From the NCBI GenBank assembly GCA_900544445.1, contig UQVK01000018.1, positions 1 to 55,041 of the forward strand: a stretch of 55,041 nt of DNA, read 5' to 3'. Positions 1 through 7,858 of the stretch are shown here, one piece after another (the first letter of the stretch is position 1; every line of letters begins with the position of its first letter). This DNA is from an uncultured Lachnospiraceae bacterium. Its GTDB lineage: Bacteria > Bacillota > Clostridia > Lachnospirales > Lachnospiraceae. Position numbers and translations under genes: made by a program. The notes under the pieces were generated by a model. It worked only from the letters and a program-made list of their open reading frames with translations, did not search any database and was not told the DNA's origin.

Positions 1-22
1 GAATAACCTCTTTTCCTGCCCC

Positions 23-799
23 TTAATTTTTTTGTAATTTTAAAAGTTTATCCTGATCCAGGGTACGGAAAAGCCAGGTAAACGGCTCGCTATACATGGG
101 AATAATAACAGGTGCAGAAGCTCCATCCCAGTTTTCGGTAAAGACCTCAGCCATTTCCAACAGATCATCCATCGTTTCCGGATCATCCAATCCATACTCT
201 TCCAGTTTTTCTCTGCGAATTGTTATACAGCAGGCCTGATCAGCATTTTCCGTCCAGTTTGCCGGAATGGTATATATCTCACCATTCACTGTAGCAGCTT
301 CCCACATCCAGTCCGGAATCACGCTCTGAAGGACCTCACTCTGCTGCACATACTCTGTAATCGGCTGAATTCCTTCTGTTCCGATATAAGTTGTAAAGGA
401 CTTCTGATCCTCCATAACGGCCAGCAGGTCGAATTCCTCACCTGCAGACAACATCATGTTCACTCTGTCAGAAAACACATCTGACGGAACATACATAATC
501 TCCAGCTGCAACCCCGTGCCATCAGCTGCCAGCTTTTCATTGATCGCAGCTACCAGTTCATCGTTGTGCTCCACTTCCGTACCAGGACGCAGATATTTGA
601 CTGTTACAGTTTCTCCGCCGTCCGCAGTTGCAGACGTTGCCACCTCTGTGCTCTCTGCTTCAGCACTTTGTTCAGAAGCCTCCTGCGCAGTCTCTGAAGA
701 CGCTTCTGACGCAGGCTCCTGTGCAGTCTGTCCGCATCCAGCAAGCAACACCGCCGCCATAAGACCGCCCAGCCATCGTTTTACCATTCTCCTTTTCAT
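23..799 (-). CDS. ABC sugar-type solute-binding lipoprotein, truncated
   Basis: This is the substrate-capture lipoprotein of the ABC importer encoded immediately upstream. The N-terminus MKRRMVKRWLGG is followed by a hydrophobic stretch and a lipobox (LLAGC), then a Ser/Glu/Ala-rich linker typical of Gram-positive solute-binding lipoproteins. The body resembles the N-terminal lobe of family 1 extracellular binding proteins of the Lpl/Ytc type. The SD AAAGGAGGG lies 5 nt before the ATG at 799. The reading frame stops after 258 residues, whereas the family normally runs to about 500, so the C-terminal lobe and half the ligand cleft are missing. Composition turns AT-rich over the last 12 codons, which could be a frameshift or an insertion junction. 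The window edge prevents a decision. Confidence 0.75.
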   Translation of the reverse strand: MKRRMVKRWLGGLMAAVLLAGCGQTAQEPASEASSETAQEASEQSAEAESTEVATSATADGGETVTVKYLRPGTEVEHNDELVAAINEKLAADGTGLQLEIMYVPSDVFSDRVNMMLSAGEEFDLLAVMEDQKSFTTYIGTEGIQPITEYVQQSEVLQSVIPDWMWEAATVNGEIYTIPANWTENADQACCITIRREKLEEYGLDDPETMDDLLEMAEVFTENWDGASAPVIIPMYSEPFTWLFRTLDQDKLLKLQKN

Positions 800-860
800 A
801 GAAACCCTCCTTTATCTTTTTGAAACAAAGAGATTGGTTCACCATCCCTTGTTTTCATTA

Positions 861-1745
861 CTACCCCTTAACCGATCCGATCACAAGACCCTTGACGATA
901 TACTTCTGCAGGAACGGATACAACAAAATGATTGGCCCTATCGTAATTGCTGCCGTTGCCATCTGCAGGGATTTGGATGGAGTAAAAGCACCTCCTCCTG
1001 CAATTCCCGAGCTCTGTAGCTGCCTCATGAAGTTAAGATCCGACTGGAGCTTCATCAGATAATACTGAATCGGATATAATTTTGCATCTGACACCAGCAT
1101 AATCGCATTCCACCAGTCATTCCAATACGCAATACCATAAAACAGTGCAACAGTTGCAAGAATCGGCTTACTCAACGGAAAATAAATTTTGAAAGCGATA
1201 ATCCCATCATTTGCTCCGTCAAGCTTGGCAGATTCCATCAGCGCCGACGGAAGCTGCTGCATATAGTTTCTCACCAGAAACAGATTAAACGGGCTGAAAA
1301 TCAGATTCGGAATCAGCAATGCCAGATAGCTTTCTGTCAGTCCCAGATTGTGGCACATAATATACCAGGGTACCATTCCTCCGTTAAACACCATGGTAAC
1401 AAAGAAAAACATTGATATTCCATTCCTGTACTGCACAGATGGGTTGGCCAGAGAAAAAGATGCCATTGCCGTCACACAAGTAGCAAGGAGTGTTCCTATC
1501 ACAGTGATTCCAATAGAATTTGCATAACACCGGAACACCTCTGTTCCATTTTCAAGCAGCATTTTATATGCTTCCAGAGACCATTGCGACGGAAAAAAGG
1601 AATATCCATTCCGAACAATTTCTTCCTCAGCCGTAAATGACACCACAACAACCAACACCAGCGGGAGCAGGCAAAAGCACGCCACCAAAGTAACCACTAT
1701 ATAGATCAGAAATTTTCCTATCGTAAGTTGCTTCATATTCTTCAT
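861..1745 (-). CDS. ABC transporter permease, CUT1/LplC-like
   Basis: Inner-membrane subunit of a carbohydrate-uptake ABC importer (MalG/LplC side). It has several hydrophobic segments, the first starting around residue 10, and the binding-protein-dependent permease EAA loop (ESAKLDGANDGIIAFKIYFP) that docks the ATPase. The start is placed at the ATG at 1745, whose A is also the last base of the upstream TGA, with AGGAG about 10 nt before it. A longer frame to 1820 lies inside the upstream gene. The cluster encodes no ATPase, as is usual for this family, where a shared MsmK-type ATPase serves several importers. The substrate is unknown. Confidence 0.88.
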   Translation of the reverse strand: MKNMKQLTIGKFLIYIVVTLVACFCLLPLVLVVVVSFTAEEEIVRNGYSFFPSQWSLEAYKMLLENGTEVFRCYANSIGITVIGTLLATCVTAMASFSLANPSVQYRNGISMFFFVTMVFNGGMVPWYIMCHNLGLTESYLALLIPNLIFSPFNLFLVRNYMQQLPSALMESAKLDGANDGIIAFKIYFPLSKPILATVALFYGIAYWNDWWNAIMLVSDAKLYPIQYYLMKLQSDLNFMRQLQSSGIAGGGAFTPSKSLQMATAAITIGPIILLYPFLQKYIVKGLVIGSVKG

Positions 1746-2707
1746 CAAAACAGCGCTCCTTCCGAAAATTTCTTCTTTGCAAGGTAATTGGTCCCCCATA
1801 CACAAATGAATCCCATACACGCCTGGAACAGGCTGATTGCCATTGCCTGGGAAGGGCTGCCTATCGTACGCATCGTGCGGAAAACATAAGTATCTATTAC
1901 ATCTGTTGCGTTATACAGGACTCCGTTATCTCCTACGATTGCGTATATCATTCCAAAATCCCCATAGAACACCTTCCCCACTGCCATAATCGTAAGCATA
2001 ACCACTGTCGGCAACAGCATTGGAATTGTAATATAACGGCACATCTGCCATCGTCCCGCGCCATCTATGGAAGCCGCTTCGTAAATTTCTTCGTCAAATC
2101 CTGTAATAGCCGCCAGATAAATCACCATCTGCATGCCAAGATCTTTCCAGACTTTTAATACCACAAGAATCACAGTCCAATACTTGGGCTGCACATAAAA
2201 ATTGATATTTTCCCCACCAAAGAACTGGATCACCTGGTTCACAATTCCGTATTTACTTCCAATCATTGCATCCAGAATATAACAGACGATTGCCCACGAC
2301 AGGAAGTACGGCAGCAGATAACATGATTGTGTAATTTTCTTAAAATGTTTCTGTTTCACCTCATTCAGCATAATAGCAAGAGCCACTGCCGAAAGAGTCG
2401 TAAACATAATGAACAAAAGATTTAGCCGAATCGTGTTAAGAATCACTCTTGAAGCATCATTAGACTTAAAGAAAAATTCAAAATTCTTTAATCCCACCCA
2501 CTCACTTCCTGAAATCCCCTTTTTATAACTGTATTGCTGAAAGGCAATCACCATATAAGGAAGTGTACAATAGCCAAAAATAAAGGCATATGCCGCAGCC
2601 GGAATCAACATAATATACGAAACCGGATTTTTAGCTATATCTTTTACAATCGATCGCTTTTTCATCTTCAATACCATTTCCCTCATTGCATAAGGAGCGG
2701 ATAACAT
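1745..2707 (-). CDS. ABC transporter permease, CUT1/LplB-like
   Basis: Partner permease of the importer (MalF/LplB side). Hydrophobic helices begin around residue 30, and the EAA loop (YEAASIDGAGRWQMCRYITI) is in the C-terminal half. It overlaps the next permease by one base, so the two are translationally coupled. The start is uncertain: Met1 at 2707 and Met15 at 2665 are both possible and neither has an ideally spaced SD. Met15 would give an N-terminus (MKKRSIVKDIAKNP) more like family members. The gene is first in the transporter transcript, downstream of the promoter at 2912-2940. Confidence 0.87.
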   Translation of the reverse strand: MLSAPYAMREMVLKMKKRSIVKDIAKNPVSYIMLIPAAAYAFIFGYCTLPYMVIAFQQYSYKKGISGSEWVGLKNFEFFFKSNDASRVILNTIRLNLLFIMFTTLSAVALAIMLNEVKQKHFKKITQSCYLLPYFLSWAIVCYILDAMIGSKYGIVNQVIQFFGGENINFYVQPKYWTVILVVLKVWKDLGMQMVIYLAAITGFDEEIYEAASIDGAGRWQMCRYITIPMLLPTVVMLTIMAVGKVFYGDFGMIYAIVGDNGVLYNATDVIDTYVFRTMRTIGSPSQAMAISLFQACMGFICVWGTNYLAKKKFSEGALF

Positions 2708-2911
2708 CAGGACATCTATCCCTCTTTTTAGTCTTTCTCATATTTCCGCCGCCCCTTCTGTTATCGACATGTCATTTGAAATTTTAAATCTGCACTAAAT
2801 ACTCCCTATCTTTTTTCATTTTTATAGCATTTTCACCTCCAGCTTCCCTTTCATATTAACCATTTTTCCTGTTTTATCCAGCTATTCCCTTTTCTTTTTG
2901 TTTATATAGTT

Positions 2912-2940
2912 ATAATATATAATTTCACATCAAATGTCAA
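2912..2940 (-). promoter_or_regulatory. Promoter of the ABC importer operon
   Basis: TTGACA (2940-2935), a 17-nt spacer and TATTAT (2917-2912) on the minus strand, in an AT-rich stretch of about 400 bp (2708-3105) that otherwise holds only the regulator's terminator. The leader to the first permease is about 200 nt. This is the probable target of the neighbouring GntR-type regulator, but I could not define an operator. Confidence 0.75.
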
Positions 2941-3007
2941 TATTAAATTTATATATTTTATGTTTTATATGTTTTATATATCAAATATATCTTTTACCAG
3001 GCGACAA

Positions 3008-3037
3008 CAAAAAAGCGTTGACTTTTAAAGCCAACGC
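3008..3037 (-). terminator. Rho-independent terminator of the GntR-type regulator
   Basis: Minus-strand hairpin with arms GCGTTG/CAACGC (3037-3032 and 3020-3015) extended by a weaker inner stem, followed by TTTTTT (3014-3009). It separates the regulator from the importer promoter. Confidence 0.85.
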
Positions 3038-3105
3038 CATATATAACCATTTTTTCTTTTATATTCTCTTCAACATTCAAACGTCCTACTCTCTTTTGCC
3101 ATCTC

Positions 3106-4230
3106 TTAACGGCCTCTCTCGATCTCAGCGTCAACATAAACTCGATCCGTTATTTTCTCTCCCTCAATAAGACGGGAAAGAATTTCAACCGCTTTCCTTC
3201 CTATCACTTCTTCATTCTGCCGCACATGTGTATACCTGTAGTCTCCGTAAGTAGACAGAGGGCCATCAAAACATGTAATAATCAAATCCTCCGGAACACG
3301 GATTCCAATCTTTTTGCATACCATTTCCGCCAGAACCGCAATATCATATTCCGCTGCAATTATCGCCTCTATATCACGGTGTTTTTTCAGAAAACTTTCA
3401 ATTCGTTCCGCATCGTCGCTTGTATTCTGACTGCTCTTTTGATCCGGTATTGTGCTCCGTATAGAATCCAACATATAGCCAACAAATCCCTGGCCAGCTT
3501 CTTCTTCCATACACCTCCGGCACATGCTCTGGTAACCCTCTATTCTCTCCTGAAGAGATGCCGCATCGGTTTCCGGCGCGGTAAGAAATGCCAGTTTGCG
3601 ATATCCTCTCTCCAGAAGATCCCTGATAAGCTCCTCTATCGCCTTTTTATTATCCGTTCCAACAAAAGGAACCGGCAACCCCTCCAGATAACGATCAATA
3701 AAGACAACAGGCATCCCTTCTCCCACCATCTTCAGGATTTCTGTATTATAGTGCTGACCATGTGTCGGCATCACAATCATGCCATCTACTTTCAGTCGAA
3801 GAAGCGATTCAAGAATCTCTTTCTCACGTCTCTGATCGCCGCGTGATCTTTCCACGCAGAGATAGTATTCCCGCTTGTTCGCCTCTTCCAGAACTGCTTT
3901 CAGCAGTTCTATTCCAAATCCCGCCGAAAAATCCTCCATCACCAGCCCGATTACATGCGAATGTATTCCTGTATTGTTCTCTTCCTGGACTTCTACATTA
4001 TGTTTTCCATCATTTAAGCATGCGAAACTTCCACGCCCTGGCCTTCTCACAATATAGCCATCCTGAACCAGCATACCCATCGCTTTCTGAATCGTAATTC
4101 TACTCACTCCAAATTCTTCTGCCAGTACCTTTTCGGCCGGAAGTTTTTCTCCGGAGCGGATCTCACCTGAACGAATTTTTTTCTGTAGGGCCGTATATAC
4201 CGTCATATAAAGGCATTTTTCTCCCTCCAT
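3106..4230 (-). CDS. GntR/LacI-hybrid transcriptional regulator (AraR-like)
   Basis: Sugar-responsive repressor. Residues 1-70 form a GntR winged helix (EEFGVSRITIQKAMGMLVQD is the recognition helix region, followed by a RRPGRGSF wing). The remainder is a LacI-type periplasmic-binding-protein fold with GLVMEDFSAGFG, VVFIDRYLEG and IIAAEYDIA segments. Dimerisation and effector binding would occur in that C-terminal part. The start is set at the ATG at 4230, preceded by GGAGGG at 7 nt. The upstream in-frame ATG at 4272 lies only a few bases from the predicted transcription start and has no SD. The gene sits directly upstream of the importer and probably represses it. The inducer is unknown. Confidence 0.88.
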   Translation of the reverse strand: MEGEKCLYMTVYTALQKKIRSGEIRSGEKLPAEKVLAEEFGVSRITIQKAMGMLVQDGYIVRRPGRGSFACLNDGKHNVEVQEENNTGIHSHVIGLVMEDFSAGFGIELLKAVLEEANKREYYLCVERSRGDQRREKEILESLLRLKVDGMIVMPTHGQHYNTEILKMVGEGMPVVFIDRYLEGLPVPFVGTDNKKAIEELIRDLLERGYRKLAFLTAPETDAASLQERIEGYQSMCRRCMEEEAGQGFVGYMLDSIRSTIPDQKSSQNTSDDAERIESFLKKHRDIEAIIAAEYDIAVLAEMVCKKIGIRVPEDLIITCFDGPLSTYGDYRYTHVRQNEEVIGRKAVEILSRLIEGEKITDRVYVDAEIERGR

Positions 4231-4283
4231 AAAGACGCCCTCCACTTCTGACATATTTGTTATGTTTTCCATAACTTTTCTTC

Positions 4284-4312
4284 ATTTTAGCATATCAGAC
4301 TGATGGGCGCAA
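4284..4312 (-). promoter_or_regulatory. Promoter of the GntR-type regulator
   Basis: TTGCGC (4312-4307), 17-nt spacer, TAAAAT (4289-4284). The expected transcription start near 4277 supports the downstream ATG at 4230 as the start codon. Confidence 0.65.
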
Positions 4313-4337
4313 ATGTTTTTTCACAACTGATATTCCG

Positions 4338-4664
4338 TCAATTCTTCAGAAATTCCTCCCGTTTCGGGCTGAAAACATCCACCAGTTTCCCCGCTTCCAG
4401 GCAGACCGTGCCATGTACCGCATCCGGAGGCATAAGGACACAGTCGCCCTTAGAAACAACCTGCGTCTCTCCTGCCACGGTGAATTCGAACTTTCCTTCC
4501 GCGACATAGGTCACCTGCGTATGCGGATGGGAATGGACATTTCCCCTGGCCCCTTTTTCAAAGGTAATCTCACACATCATCACATCGTCGTTGTATCCCA
4601 TCACCTTTCTCGTCACTCCGGGCTCGCAGGGTGTGATGGAACAGTTTTCGTTTTTGATAAACAT
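4338..4664 (-). CDS. Cupin-domain protein
   Basis: Small single-domain cupin of 108 residues. Cupin motif 1 is visible as HSHPHTQVTYVAEGKFEF, with metal-ligand His and Glu residues, and motif 2 as GDCVLMPPDAVHG. Such proteins bind a metal and a small ligand in a beta barrel, and the substrate here cannot be inferred. The start at 4664 has GGGAG 7 nt upstream. A longer frame to 4709 has no SD. The gene appears monocistronic between the regulator and the SleB-like gene. Confidence 0.8.
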   Translation of the reverse strand: MFIKNENCSITPCEPGVTRKVMGYNDDVMMCEITFEKGARGNVHSHPHTQVTYVAEGKFEFTVAGETQVVSKGDCVLMPPDAVHGTVCLEAGKLVDVFSPKREEFLKN

Positions 4665-4754
4665 TTTGTTTTCTCCCTTCTTTACAGTATTTTTTCCATC
4701 ATACCGCACCGCCGGTCAGAATGCAACTGACCGAAGCATCGTTCTCTTTCTGCC

Positions 4755-4798
4755 AAAAAGAACCCGGCTGCCGGTCAAAATGACCTGCTTCCGGGTTC
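4755..4798 (-). terminator. Terminator of the SleB-like hydrolase gene
   Basis: Minus-strand arms GAACCCGG/CCGGGTTC (4798-4791 and 4767-4760) with an inner GGTCA/TGACC stem, followed by TTTTT (4759-4755). It lies 19 nt after the hydrolase stop codon. Confidence 0.88.
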
Positions 4799-4816
4799 CT
4801 GCATTCTGTTTTCTTC

Positions 4817-5653
4817 CTAATAAAATACGTGATTTCCAATCACCTGGCCGCTGCGGCCGTTCACTCTTCTGAAGTAGAGCTTATCTCCGACCGGCTCTGA
4901 ACCGGCAATCGCCTCCAGAGCCGCCTGCCTGCAGGAGGCGCTGATGTTTCCGGAACTGAGCGTCCTGCTCAGGCTTCCGTTTCTGACCGAACTGAACTGC
5001 CCTGCCGCATAAATCACCTCCGAAATGGTGTTCGGATGGTTTGAGGATTCCACGCGATTCATGACCACGTTTCCAACGGCCACCTGGCCGATGTAGGATT
5101 CGCCGCCCGCCTCACACTGAATGAGCGCTGCGAGAAGATCATACTCCTGTCTGCTGACGCCATTCTGGGCGAGGATGGCGTCCACCATAGCTGCCTGCGC
5201 CGCTGCTTCCGCAGCCTCCTGAGCAGCCTTCGCTGCTGCCTCTGCCGCCGCTTTCTGCGCTGCGGCTGCTGCCTCCTGTGCAGCTTTTGCCTGCGCTGCC
5301 GCCGCTTCCTGCACTGCCTTCGCCTGTGCGGCTGCTGCCTCCTGTGCAGCCTTCACCTGTTCCTCCACTGCCGTTCTGGCAGCTTTCTGTATCTCTTCAG
5401 TCTGCTCTTTCGCACTGGCTGCATCCGTTCCCTCTGTTGTCAGAACATCTGCTTCGCTCTCCGGTTCCTGTACTGTGTCTTCCTGTAAAACATCTGCCGG
5501 CACCGTCTCCACCAGCGCCGTTATCTGTCCGGAAGCATCTGCCGGTACAGTACCACTTGCAAAAACGGTTGTTTCACATGCCATTCCCAGAAATAACATT
5601 CCTGTGAACATTCCTGCCGCATGCATCCACAGCCTTCTGCCGTTCGTGTTCAT
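4817..5653 (-). CDS. Exported SleB-type cell-wall hydrolase with Ala-rich coiled region
   Basis: Predicted secreted peptidoglycan hydrolase (Hydrolase_2/SleB family, as in spore-cortex-lytic and vegetative wall hydrolases). It has an N-terminal signal peptide (RRLWMHAAGMFTGMLFLGMA), a Glu/Ala-rich linker, then roughly residues 85-155 made of degenerate KAAQEAAAAQ units that should form a long helix. The C-terminal domain carries LIQCEAGGESYIGQVAVGNV and NHPNTISEVIYA, as in SleB catalytic domains. The ATG at 5653 has GGAGG 5 nt upstream; the ATG at 5665 lacks this. The gene is monocistronic, with its own promoter and terminator. Confidence 0.88.
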   Translation of the reverse strand: MNTNGRRLWMHAAGMFTGMLFLGMACETTVFASGTVPADASGQITALVETVPADVLQEDTVQEPESEADVLTTEGTDAASAKEQTEEIQKAARTAVEEQVKAAQEAAAAQAKAVQEAAAAQAKAAQEAAAAAQKAAAEAAAKAAQEAAEAAAQAAMVDAILAQNGVSRQEYDLLAALIQCEAGGESYIGQVAVGNVVMNRVESSNHPNTISEVIYAAGQFSSVRNGSLSRTLSSGNISASCRQAALEAIAGSEPVGDKLYFRRVNGRSGQVIGNHVFY

Positions 5654-5690
5654 AGCAACCTCCATTCTGTCCGCTCTGCGGAATTCTTCG

Positions 5691-5757
5691 CATTTGTTAC
5701 AAAATTATTAACAAATGTTACGATTGCTATCATAACAGCATCAGACAATTTTGTCAA
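5691..5757 (-). promoter_or_regulatory. Promoter and candidate operator of the SleB-like gene
   Basis: TTGACA (5757-5752), 17-nt spacer, TATGAT (5734-5729). Immediately downstream is a 9-bp inverted repeat, CATTTGTTA/TAACAAATG, at 5691-5699 and 5709-5717, in the early transcribed region. It could be an operator. Nothing else was recognised between 5758 and 5902. Confidence 0.7.
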
Positions 5758-5902
5758 CTACTATTATATCTTGATTTTTCGCTGTTTTTCGTCGCTTCTC
5801 AACCAAATAAAGAAATAATATATCTTTCAAAGCGAACATACTGTTTACTTTTTAAAGCTGTTTTTTTCATGATTTCGCCATGTTTTCTGTTTTACGGATA
5901 AT

Positions 5903-5948
5903 AAAAATGTCTTTTTCGCTTATTTTCATTTACGAAAAAGACATTTTT
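5903..5948. terminator. Long perfect inverted repeat downstream of proC
   Basis: Two perfect 16-bp arms (5903-5918 and 5933-5948, with cores AATGTCTTTTTCG/CGAAAAAGACATT) flank a 14-nt loop. Both strands end in T-runs, so it can act as a terminator in either direction. It most plausibly ends proC transcription about 65 bp past the stop codon. Confidence 0.6.
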
Positions 5949-6013
5949 CCTGAACTCTTTTCACATTTTATTAATATATTACAAATATTACAACATTTTG
6001 CTTTTCCGGCCGC

Positions 6014-6823
6014 CTACAGCTTCCTCGACTTTTCAACGCAGGCGAGGACGGCGTCCATGGCGGCAGCCCGAAAGCCCTTTTCCTCCAGCGTCCGGACGCC
6101 TTGGATTGTGGTCCCGCCAGGCGAGCAGACCATATCCTTCAGTTTTCCCGGATGCATTCCCGTTTCCAGAACCATCCTGGCGCTTCCAAGAACCGCCTGC
6201 GCGGCCAGTTCATAAGCCTGCGCCCGTGGCATTCCCTCCGCAACGGCGCCATCCGCCAGAGCTTCGATAAACAGAAAAACGAAGGCCGGAGAGCTGCCGC
6301 TCACCGCGCCGACCACATCCATCAGCCTCTCCGGCACCATGATCGTCCTGCCAAAGCTGTCCGTCAGCTGTTTTACCTCCGCTGCCGCTTCCTCTGTAAT
6401 TCCATTGGATACGCACATGCCGGTACATCCCTCTCCCACAAGAGCCGGGGTATTGGGCATGCAACGGATCATGGGAACCGGAAAGCCGAAGCTTTTCTCA
6501 AACCACTCCACGGTTTTTCCGGGTGCCAGACTGATCAGCAGCTTTTTCTGCCAGGCATCCGCTCCCAGTTCCCGCAGTTCTCCGATCACTTCTTCAAAAA
6601 ACTGAGGCTTTACCGCCAGAACAACGATATCCGCTTTTCTGGCCACTTCTGCATTGTCCGGCAGAATGGTAATTCCCCAGGTTTCTTCCGCCTTCTGCCT
6701 TGTTTTTTCCGTTTTCGCGTTTCCCAGAATATCCTCCGGTTTCACCAGTTCTTTCCGAAGCATCCCGCCGATCATGGCCGAAGCCATGCTGCCGAGTCCG
6801 ATAAATCCTATTTTTTTCTTCAT
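6014..6823 (-). CDS. proC: Pyrroline-5-carboxylate reductase
   Basis: Final step of proline synthesis: NAD(P)H-dependent reduction of 1-pyrroline-5-carboxylate to proline in the cytoplasm. The N-terminal Rossmann motif KIGFIGLGSMASAMIGG is clear. The C-terminal dimerisation domain has the family signature (DMVCSPGGTTIQGVRTLEE) and MPNTPALVGEG is present. At 269 residues it is of normal family length. The ATG at 6823 follows AGGAGG with a 5-nt spacer; the GTG two codons earlier overlaps that SD and is unlikely. A GCCGCC/GGCGGC hairpin lies directly before the SD (6836-6852). No other proline gene is nearby. Confidence 0.96.
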   Translation of the reverse strand: MKKKIGFIGLGSMASAMIGGMLRKELVKPEDILGNAKTEKTRQKAEETWGITILPDNAEVARKADIVVLAVKPQFFEEVIGELRELGADAWQKKLLISLAPGKTVEWFEKSFGFPVPMIRCMPNTPALVGEGCTGMCVSNGITEEAAAEVKQLTDSFGRTIMVPERLMDVVGAVSGSSPAFVFLFIEALADGAVAEGMPRAQAYELAAQAVLGSARMVLETGMHPGKLKDMVCSPGGTTIQGVRTLEEKGFRAAAMDAVLACVEKSRKL

Positions 6824-6857
6824 TTCCACCTCCTGCCGCCGACAGGCGGCATGTTCT

Positions 6858-7655
6858 TCAGCAATTTCTTTGTCTCACCGCTTCATACATAAGGATTCCG
6901 GCGGCCATCGCCGCATTGAGGGATTCTACCTGTCCTTTCATGGGAATCCGGATAAAGCAGTCCGCCAGAGCCGCCGTTTCCGGCCGGAGGCCGTTTCCCT
7001 CGTTTCCAATTAAAAAAGCGCTTCCTCTGGTATAATCCGGTTCCGTATAGCTAAAGCTTCCCTGCAGATGTGCAGCATAGAGAAGGATGCCTGCTGCCTT
7101 CATGCGTTCCGCCGTTTCCGAAATGGAAGATACATAGGAAAACGGAACACGGTAGATGCTCCCCATGGTGGAGCGGATCGTTTTCGGGTTATAGATATCC
7201 GCACAGCCTGTACTCAATAATATGCCGCAGACACCTGCTCCTTCCGCCGTGCGCAGAATCGTTCCCAGATTTCCGGGGTCCTGGATATCCTCCAGAACCA
7301 TGATCAGAGGAGCCGCCCCTGACAGAACATCCGTTTCCGAATATTCCCTTTTTTTCATCACGCAAAGGATTCCCTGGGGCGCCTCTGTATCCGACATTTT
7401 TGCAAATACCTCGTCTGAAACGGTCTCGAAGGAAAGCCTGCCCAGTTTCTTCAGGCAGGAGGCAGCATGCGGATTTTTCCCGCATCCTTCTTCAAAGCTT
7501 TCGGATACATAAATCTCCTCGATTTCCGCCTCCGGCGCCTCCAGAAACATCTTGATGCCTTCCACCACATATTTTCCCTGGCTTTTTCTCTCTTTGGCCT
7601 TTCTGTTCAGCGCCGTTACATTTTTTACTCTGCTGTTTGACAGCGATGTGATCAT
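6858..7655 (-). CDS. TrmH/SpoU-family RNA 2'-O-methyltransferase
   Basis: SAM-dependent 2'-O-ribose methyltransferase of the SPOUT superfamily, acting on rRNA or tRNA. The N-terminal substrate-binding domain begins MITSLSNSRVKNVTALNRKA. The SpoU catalytic core shows LEDIQDPGNLGTILRTAEG (motif 1), STMGSIYRVPF, LIGNEGNGL (motif 2) and RIPMKGQVESLNAAMAAGIL (motif 3), which together form the trefoil knot. The start is at 7655, because the frame extending to 7808 adds a low-complexity leader without homologous character, while GGAG precedes 7655. The exact RNA target cannot be inferred. Confidence 0.92.
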   Translation of the reverse strand: MITSLSNSRVKNVTALNRKAKERKSQGKYVVEGIKMFLEAPEAEIEEIYVSESFEEGCGKNPHAASCLKKLGRLSFETVSDEVFAKMSDTEAPQGILCVMKKREYSETDVLSGAAPLIMVLEDIQDPGNLGTILRTAEGAGVCGILLSTGCADIYNPKTIRSTMGSIYRVPFSYVSSISETAERMKAAGILLYAAHLQGSFSYTEPDYTRGSAFLIGNEGNGLRPETAALADCFIRIPMKGQVESLNAAMAAGILMYEAVRQRNC

Positions 7656-7773
7656 ACCGTTCTCCGTTCCGGAGCGTCCCGGTCCGCCGCTTCCGCCGCG
7701 TGTCCGCCGGATATCCGCATGTCTGTGCAGGCAGATTTGCCCATCCATGCAGCCGTCCTCCGGGCATATTACG

Positions 7774-7803
7774 AAAACAACGGCACGCATAGCGCACCGT
7801 TGT
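7774..7803 (-). terminator. Probable terminator of pfkA
   Basis: Minus-strand 12-bp stem (7803-7792 with 7788-7777, two G-U pairs, outer arms ACAACGG/CCGTTGT) and a 3-nt loop, followed by a short TTTT run. It lies about 55 nt after the pfkA stop codon. Confidence 0.6.
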
Positions 7804-7858
7804 CTCATCTTCTTTCATCCGGCAGACTGTCGCGGCTTTCCGTCCGCTCCCCATATGG

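Noticed and set aside
5160..5360. Direct repeats that might be a CRISPR array or minisatellite
   Set aside because: They are codons of the Ala/Gln-rich helix of the SleB-like protein, in frame and of varying length.
7656..7858. Small gene between pfkA and the methyltransferase
   Set aside because: Overlapping short frames have no SD or family character, and the stretch contains the pfkA terminator.
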